From Boswellia sacra (taxonomy: Eukaryota > Streptophyta > Magnoliopsida > Sapindales > Burseraceae): a DNA stretch of 64,000 bases. The DNA lies in contig SNVD02007182.1 of assembly GCA_013180625.2 (NCBI GenBank), positions 186,001-250,000 of the forward strand, written 5' to 3'. How positions within the stretch are numbered: the stretch's first letter is position 1; each line of letters opens with the position of its first letter. The notes below the pieces were generated by a model, which was given only the letters and a program-made list of their open reading frames with translations, was not told the DNA's origin and did no database searches. Positions 57,229-64,000 of the stretch are shown here, one piece after another. Position numbers and translations under genes: made by a program.

Positions 57229-59596
57229 TTAATCACAAGCTGATGTTGACGTCGATGATGGTGGTGGCCCTGACTCATCCCATTCCCCATACACAACCTC
57301 TTTTGCAGTAACTAGTTGAGCCTTAGGAACAAAACCTTACAAAACAAGCATATTGAAAACAAAGTTACTTTCAAAAAATAGAAGCAAATAAAATTTAAAT
57401 ATTGAGTAAAATGAAAAAATAAATATTATATTACCACGTAATGCAGCCGATAACCAATTTTGAGTACACATCAATGCCTCCAACGTATCTGGATGTAATC
57501 TGCTACGATGAGGACTCAAATGTCGACCTCCTGTACTAAAAGTAGACTCAGATGGCACTGTAGAAGCTAGAATAGCCAACATATCTTTTGCAAGTGTAGA
57601 TAAGATAGGAAACTTAGTACTATTTTGTCTTCCACCAACTCAAAACATCAAAATCATCATCAGTTTCAGGTAAAGGATCATCTTCTAAATGCAAATCCAA
57701 GTCTAACTTATTCTTGTTGGCACTTTCACAACTTTTGTATGCTTGAAAACGATCTCGTGATGCAAAAGCACGTTGCGTTGTCTTCTCTCCAATAATCCTA
57801 GACTCATCAACCTTCGGTTGTGATTCACCTTGCTCACCTAATCCAGATGTTGTCACATTTAACCGATACTCTTTAACCAACTGGTCAAGAGTATTATGAA
57901 CATTTTCAATATATGCATCAGCCTCATTCCCATAAATAAGTGGAAAGAAGAATGTAATCAATTCTAGTTTATTCCTTGGATCCAAAACAACAGCTACCAT
58001 TAATGCACCATGAAGGACATCCCAATATTTCTCAAAATTTTCCATCATCTTCTCTGCCATGTCTCTTACCTTCTTATGTGGAGATTCCATCCATCTTCTT
58101 AATTCCAACCTCAAATCACAAATTTGAGGGAAGAAAATGTTAGATGTAGGGTACTTACGTCCTGAGAATGCCCTTGTCACGTTATAAAATACTTCCAAAT
58201 GCTTACACATCAATGCAGCCAAGACCAATTGTGCATCTAAAGGAATACAATCATATTGCTCATCATGAAAAGCTAAACTATCAAACACATCTCTATACTC
58301 TAATGCAGTTGTAAGCATCAAATATGTCGAATTCCATCGTGTTTTACAATCTAGGGTCAACTTCTTCTTACATGACACATTCAACTCCTCAGCAACACTC
58401 TTAAATTTCTCAATCCTTTTGCGTGTGGAAATCTAAAAGGCAACACTATTTCTAATTGCTTCTAATCCATCTCCAAGAACAGTCAACCCCTCTCTCACAA
58501 TCAAATTAAAAATATGTGCTGTGCATCGCATATGAAACAACTTTCCTTTTAACATCATTTTATCAGATTTAAATGCTCTCTTCAAAGAAGGAATCATGGC
58601 ATCATTTGTTGAACAATTGTCAAGAGTAATGCAAGACAATTTCCTATCTACTTTCCACTCAACCAAGCAACAAATCAACTCTTTAGAAAGTAAGCCAGCA
58701 GTATGTGGACATGGAACATAAATGAAGCTAAAACATTAAAAAGAACAAAAATCAATAGAAAGGTATTTTTAAAAAAATCCTTGTGAATGAATATAGTTTA
58801 TAAAAAAAACGTACCTCAAAATACGACTTTGTAACACCCAGTTATGATCAATAAAATGCGCTGTTACAACCATATATTCCTTCTTTTGGTTTGTGGCTGT
58901 CCACATATCACTTGTAATTGCAATTTTACTTGAACAAGATTCAAGCAACCTCACTATCTTTTCTTTTTGGGTCTCATACAACTTAAAGATTTTATTCTTC
59001 AAAGTATTTCTACTCATGGAAGGAAATAAAGGTTGGGCATAAAATATAAGCTCTCGAAATACCTCATACTCAGCAAATGATAAAGGAAGTTCATGCATTA
59101 CAACTAGCTTTGCAACCTTCTCATTACATTTGTCTTTGTTGAAGGTTTCAACATTTACAACTTCATGAAGATCAGTAGAATCTTGCTTCTTAGTAAACCT
59201 CAATTGTTGTTGGTTGCTTAATATTTGTTTTCGACGTTTGCAAGAGTTAAGATGATTTGCTAAATGTTTTGTTCCATCCGTATGATGGCCAACTAATGCA
59301 TACTTGCAATATTTACCCACAGCCTTCCGCTTTCCTTCTCTTGTCTCTCTATCATAGTGCTCCCAAACCCACGATCGATGTTGTGGTGGTTTTTGTATTG
59401 TCTCTTTAGAACTAGAACTACGTCTAGCTGCTCCAACAGCTCCACGTCCTTCACGCCCACCTATGTTTCTATTTGATCCATCTTCAACTTCAATCTCAAC
59501 AAAATTTTCATCATTACTTGCTATATCATTATTATCATCATCCATTGAAATATCATTAAATGATGAGGTTGCTTCTTGTGTTTCTGAAGTAGACAT
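57229..59596 (-). pseudogene. hAT transposase with BED zinc finger and C-terminal dimerisation domain
   Basis: Start ATG at 59,596 (MSTSETQEATSSFNDISMDD). A BED finger at about residues 75-120 reads WVWEHYDRETREGKRKAVGK, YCKYALVGHHTDGTKHLANH and LNSC; the first Cys of the usual CxxC is missing. The catalytic region includes ITSDMWTATNQKKEYMVVTA, an intron (58,812-58,730: AG|GTACG to TTTAG|CTT), YVPCPHTAGLLSKEL, and LDNCSTNDAM. A Trp-to-stop change near 58,436 (VAF*ISTRKR) and one extra A near 57,622 break the frame. The hATC dimerisation domain (ILASTVPSESTFSTGGRHLS) and a last exon (57,335-57,229, ending STSACD) are present. With only two visible lesions it decayed recently. Confidence 0.88.
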
Positions 59597-59937
59597 TTGA
59601 AGATTAACGAATTAAAGCCTAGAAAGTCTTCTTAATGAATTAAAGATGACAAAGACTAGAAACACTGAAGACTGAAGTCAAGACTTACGGGCTACTTTTT
59701 TAATGAATTAAATGAGTAGTAAAGTACAAAACTTACTGATACAGGTAATGAGTAATGACCAACAAGCTGCCGAGAGTAAGCGCTGAATTTGATGAGTGAT
59801 GACTAATAAGCCGTCAACCGAGAGAGCAAGAGCTGCAATTCGTGGAATGGTGCTAGAAATTAAGGATTTACAAAAATATAAATGACAAATGAAATGAGGT
59901 ATAAAAATGTCTAATTTAGGTATAAAAATGCTTAACA

Positions 59938-60291
59938 AAACTTGACGTGATCGATAGAGCTCGACACGATCATCCGACACTCGACACTTACATGTCGAGT
60001 CGTGTTGGATTCACAACCGACACTCGATATCAGTCTATTTTCGAATATATCAAGTGTCGGATGATGAATCTGACACTCGACACTTACATGTCGAGTGATG
60101 ATGCATCATCCGACACTCGACACTTACATGTCAAGTCATGTCGGATTCACAACCGATAGTCGATATCAGTCTATTTTTGAAGACATTGAGTGTCAAATAA
60201 TGAATCTGACACTCGACACTTACATGTCGAGTCGTGGCGAGCGCTATCGAGCTCGTCGAGTGTTATCGAGCGTTTTAACAAGTTTCTTGTT
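59938..60291. repeat. Right subterminal palindromic block of the hAT
   Basis: Carries the same motif array as the left block: ATCCGACACTCGACACTTAC, ATGTCGAGTCGTGTTGGATT, TATCAGTCTATTTTCGAA, repeated about three times at spacings of 60-100 bases. Its right part (ATCGAGCGTTTTAACAAG, CTTGTTTTAGCTTTATTTTT) is the inverted counterpart of the left hAT end. Confidence 0.8.
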
Positions 60292-60627
60292 TTAGCTTTA
60301 TTTTTTTGCCTTTTTGCATCATATTTAACTATAACGGCCTTATATTTACAGGTTGAAGCAAATGGCAAGTGAATTGAAGACAATAGAGGATGTCATTTAA
60401 AGGATTATATTTAAGAATACAAATTTGATGAATTAAATTGATATAATTTTTTAATTTAATTACGCACTCCGGGTTCAATCCCAGGTCCCCGACCTCGGCA
60501 CCTCCACCCCAGCCCCGGCCAAGCAGAAAATTCCTACCCCGGCCTCAGCCAATTACCCCGATTTTTTGGGTAATTCCCCAGCCCCGGACGATCGGGTTTT
60601 CCGGGTCCCCGGCCCCGACCGGGTTGG
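60292..60627. other. Right hAT tip, GC-rich
   Basis: Includes a direct copy of the leader that precedes the DUF1985 fragment (TTTAACTATAACGGCCTT at about 60,326). It then has a GC-rich, C-run stretch (60,470-60,627, with repeated CCCCGGCC/CCCCAGCCCCGG) up to the terminal repeat. The left tip (46,735-46,850) holds the matching GGGGCCAGGGCCGG sequence. Confidence 0.7.
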
Positions 60628-60667
60628 TTTGCCATCCCTATTCATAACACATGTCCATACTATATAT

Positions 60668-61250
60668 CTAGATGATTTTTAAACCCACAGCAGTCACATG
60701 CTCTCTAAATTTCTCCAGAGATAATCTCTTAGTTGTAGGATCAACTACCATCTCACTTGAGGGTATATAGTTGACTTTTACCTCCCCTTTGTCTAGTATA
60801 TCTTGTATATAATGATAATTTACATCAATTTGTTTGCCATTAGAGCTATTTGCTCCACTTTTAACCAAGAAAATGGCAGACTTATTATCACAAAACAAAT
60901 TGATTTGCTATCAATTAATCCAAATTGTAAGTTCTCTATAAATTGTTTAGCCAAAACTGTAGTACTTTACCATTTTGCTATAAGAAATATATTCAACCTC
61001 CATGGTTGACCTAGTAACATAGTGTTGTTTTTTACTTAATCAAGAAATAGCAGTTCTACCAAACAAAAATACATTATCACTTATTGATTTACGATAATCT
61101 ATCACTAGCAAAATCTGTATTGCAATAACTAACAAGTTCTACATCACTTGAACCAAAACATAGTTTCATACACTTTGGCGCTTTTAAGGCATCTCAAAAT
61201 TCTTTTAACTGCTTGTCAATGCATTTTTCCAGGATTGATTGATATCTACT
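60668..61250 (-). pseudogene. RNase H of the old copia element
   Basis: 60,898-60,668 reads FCDNKSAIFLVKSGANSSNG, KQIDVNYHYIQDILDKGEVK and a C-terminus EKFREHVTAVGLKII with stop at 60,668. Upstream parts to 61,250 are broken. Confidence 0.8.
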
Positions 61251-62300
61251 AACTTCCCCCACTACATGACATATATTAGGTCTTGTGCAAGTCATTGCAT
61301 ACATTAGACTTCCAATTGCTTGTGCATAAGGAACGTTTTGCATTGCTTTATGTTCTTCATCAGTTTTAGGACATATCTCTTTTAAGAGTTGTTGACTTAC
61401 ACATAGGGGTACTCAATGGGTTACAATCAGCCATAGTAAACCGTTTAAGCATTTTATCTAGATAATTTTCTTGATCTAGATATGACAATTTTGAAGTTCT
61501 ATCTCTTGTAATCTTGATTCCTAAGGCATAAGATGCTTCTCCCATGTCTTTTATCTCAAAATGTGAACTTACATATGCTTTAGCTTGCTTAATCATATCC
61601 ATACAATTACTAGCTAACAAGATATCATCAACATAAAGTGATAATATTGAAATTTTATGATGGCACTTCCAACTATAGACACAGTGATCTAAATGACTCA
61701 TTTGATATCCTAACTCCAAAATAGCATGATGGAATTTTAGATACCATTGCCTAGATGATTGTTTAAGTCCATATAAGGATTTTTCTAACCTATAAACTTT
61801 GTTCTTATGTCCTTCAACCATAAAACCATCAGGTTGAATCATATAAATGTTTTATTATAAGTATCCAATCGAGAAGGTTGTCTTTACATCCATTTGATAT
61901 AGTTTGAGATCCATTTTTGCAACTATCGACATGAGAATCCTAATTGATGTAAACTTCGCCACTATCAAATAAGCATCAAAAAAGTTTATACCAAGCTATT
62001 GATTATACTAATCTAGCTTTATACCTGTCTAGGTTACCATATGCCTTCAATTTCTTTTTTAGTATCCATTTACATTCTATGGGTGTTCTATCATGAGGTA
62101 AATCAACTAATTCCCAAACTTTATTCTTCTCAATAAATTCTAATTCCTCTGTAATGGCTTTTTCCTACTCTTTGGAATCTAATTAAGCCATTGCTTGAGA
62201 ATAAGATTTCGGATCTTTGACTAGTTGATTTATATCCTCAGAATAGAAGACGTAGTAATCATGTAACTTATGAGAAGGTTCACATTTTCATTTGCACCTA
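61251..62300 (-). pseudogene. Reverse transcriptase of the old copia element
   Basis: 61,842-61,366 reads YRLEKSLYGLKQSSRQWYLK, SILSLYVDDILLASNCMDMI and HFEIKDMGEASYALGIKITR. The catalytic YVDD is present. Flanking parts (the RT entry near 61,900-62,200 and the region after TPMCKSTTLK) are in other frames. Confidence 0.85.
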
Positions 62301-63250
62301 CTAATGGCAAGAGATGGTAAAGAATCTAGTGGATCAATATGAGGAATATCATCCTTTGTGTAGGCGAAGAAAGATGAGGAGCATCATCAAGTAAAATGGT
62401 AGATTGTGAAAGGGTCGAAGTAGAATCCTCAAAGAATACAACATCTGTACTCTCAGTTAATCTTTTGGTAGGATGATAGAAATGATATCCACTCTCATTA
62501 TGCGTACAGCCAATAAAATGACATTCCCAAGTTTTAGTACTTAACTTATCCCTAAGTTTGGGAATAAGAACATGAGCTATATGACCCCAAACTCTAAACT
62601 TGGAAAAATTTGGTTTCATACCAATCTATAGTTCATAAGGTATAAAAGGTTTAGCCTTTGTTTTGACTCTATCAAAGATGAAAGTGGCTGTTGATAAAGC
62701 CTCTCCTAAAAAGAAAGAGACATATTAGAATGAGCCAACATAGATCGCATCATATCCATAAGAGTACGATTACATCTTTCAGCCATACCATTTTGTTGTG
62801 GACTATACAGCATAGTATAACTATGTGTTATCCTATTATGTTTACAAAATTTACCAAAAGCTTCATAGTCACCTCCACAATGATTGTTTAATGACTTAAT
62901 GGGTATGCCTAACCGAGTTTCTAACTTGTGTTCTCTGAGTTTCTCTAAAGCCTTAGACTTATGTTTTAATAGATAGATATCCCTAAACCTTGAGTAATCA
63001 TCTATGAAAGTGATTAACTATTCTGTTCCTCTATGAGTCTTAATTCTTATAGGTCCATATAAATCAGAATGTATCAAGTAAATTAATGATTTCTAATGAG
63101 AGGAAAATGATTTTCTTGATAATTTACCATTGACACAAGTTCACAAGTACAAAATCATCTAATTTAACTTGGGAAATATAACCTTTCTTTGACATTCTTA
63201 TCATCTAATTTTTATTTATGTGACCTAAATATGAATCACAAAAGGAATTA
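62301..63250 (-). pseudogene. Integrase of the old copia element
   Basis: Near 62,840-62,680 the minus strand reads SPQQNGMAERCNRTLMDMMR then SMLAHSNMSLFF, the end of the DDE core. 62,619-62,326 reads KPNFSKFRVWGHIAHVLIPK and WECHFIGCTHNESGYHFYHP, the integrase C-terminal region. The earlier catalytic part is degraded by stops. Confidence 0.8.
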
Positions 63251-64000
63251 GACACAAGGGCAAATTAAACTCAAAAGATTTATTATTATTATTAGATGTA
63301 GAAATGGACTACATATCATCAACTCTTACACCCTTCAACAATACTTGACCATTTTCCCCTGTGGAAACTTGCCCACTCTTAAACCTAATTTCAAAATCTT
63401 TCTTCTCTAACACAGACACAAAAATTAAGTTTTGCCTAATGGTTGAAGAAAACAACACATCCTTGAGAATAATAGTAGAAGAACCATATATGATCTTATA
63501 ATCGCTTTCACCCAAAACATCAACATAGGTATTTTTCCCTATGTAAAATCGATGTTCACCTTACTTTTTGTCATGAAAATTGATGAAAAAACTTGTCCTT
63601 GCTGACATGTCATGTAGCACTAGAGTCTATCCACTGCTGATTATCATTTTCAATAATTAGAGCTTTAGAAATAATGAAAACCACTTCATTTGGCTTTTCA
63701 TTGGTCTTCTTGTGTTAAGGGCAAAATTTGTCCTAAAATGACCAATTAACCACCTATAAAACATCCTAATTTCTTGTTATTGTTATTCTTGCGATTGCCT
63801 TGCTTCCATTTCGGATTTGACTTGCGCGTTTTAGAGTTGTTGTTTTTGGGCTTTTGGGAACTCTCAACCATAAGAAGAGTATTTGTGCCATTGCCACTTT
63901 CTCGCTTTCATCAATTTTGACAAACTTCTTCAATAGCTAATATAACAGGCAAGGTAACCATTGACAATTCTTTTTGTCCATATGTCAAAGAAGTAGACAT
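63251..64000 (-). pseudogene. Protease and gag C-terminus of the old copia element
   Basis: 63,515-63,309 is the segment after protease (ILKDVLFSSTIRQNLIFVSV, VLLKGVRVDDM). Upstream, QQWIDSSAT near 63,640-63,615 marks the protease active site, and Lys/Asn-rich gag text (SNPKWKQGNRKNNNN) lies near 63,820-63,780. The window ends inside gag. Confidence 0.7.

Larger units (their letters stand above)
46722..60640 (-). mobile_element. hAT DNA transposon, interrupted by an Athila-type element
   Basis: Perfect 13-bp terminal inverted repeats (TAGGGATGGCAAA at 46722-46734, its complement at 60628-60640) are flanked by the 8-bp pair TTTATAGC / TTCATAAC, a target duplication with two changes. TAGGGATGGCAAA-type ends and an 8-bp duplication are typical of plant hATs. 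Both ends hold GC-rich tips followed by large palindromic blocks. A transposase pseudogene (57229-59596, minus) lies inside. Without the Athila-type element (47815-57057) the transposon is about 4.7 kb. Confidence 0.9.
60649..64000 (-). mobile_element. Old Ty1/copia element, 5' part outside the window
   Basis: The minus strand shows the C-terminal gag, protease, integrase, RT and RNase H remnants in copia order. Its 3' end is cut by the hAT insertion at 60,640/60,649 and presumably continues at 46,721 and below. Stops and frameshifts are frequent. It is a different lineage from the 36-46 kb element: protein text and 3' end differ, and no extra 3' ORF is seen. Confidence 0.8.

Overview
The window is nuclear DNA of a flowering plant, most likely a eudicot. 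The evidence is low GC, genes with short plant-type GT-AG introns, an F-box/FBA gene, a plant-type membrane DnaJ gene, and plant-specific retrotransposon lineages (Tat-type and Athila-type Ty3/gypsy, a SIRE-like Ty1/copia, hAT). No species is assigned.

Layout. (1) 1-9.1 kb is the only ordinary gene space. It holds a minus-strand membrane-anchored DnaJ protein gene (five coding exons in the window, 3' end outside, with an intron in its 5' UTR) and a single-exon minus-strand F-box gene. A 59-bp-arm hairpin lies at 9.1-9.25 kb. (2) 9,788-35,559 is one old Tat-type Ty3/gypsy element, called G1 here, bracketed by a perfect 5-bp target duplication (ATATG). It is split by a second Tat-type element, G2 (18,288-32,294), which carries an antisense plant-mobile-domain (PMD) gene and tandem repeats. 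G1 also has an antisense gene, which G2 cuts in two. (3) 36,048-46,046 is a minus-strand Ty1/copia element with 0.9-kb LTRs, a tRNA-Met primer site and an extra 3' ORF (SIRE-like). (4) 46,722-60,640 is a hAT DNA transposon with perfect 13-bp terminal inverted repeats, large palindromic subterminal blocks and a nearly readable transposase pseudogene. An Athila-type LTR element (47,815-57,057, minus strand) is nested inside it. (5) 60,649-64,000 is the pol region of an old minus-strand copia element, which the hAT interrupts just after its RNase H domain.

The most notable content is inside the nested Athila-type element. Its two LTRs differ at only about eight positions, so it moved recently. 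It nevertheless lacks the gag core, nearly all of reverse transcriptase, RNase H and integrase. In their place it carries an intron-less, full-length copy of a LONELY GUY (LOG) cytokinin-activating phosphoribohydrolase gene with one frameshift. It also carries a second gene-like segment with a Cys-rich motif that I do not recognise, and a tandem array of hairpin-bearing repeats between the two. This looks like a non-autonomous retrotransposon moved in trans that captured host transcripts.

The second theme is antisense genes inside Tat-type elements. In G2 the sequence just upstream of the antisense PMD gene has a TATA box and a cluster of GATCGACTGTC-like motifs that also occur in the G2 LTR U3 regions, so the passenger gene may share regulatory input with the element. 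All coordinates, exon boundaries and LTR limits were read by eye. LTR identities are counted approximately, and family assignments rest on motifs, not on searches.
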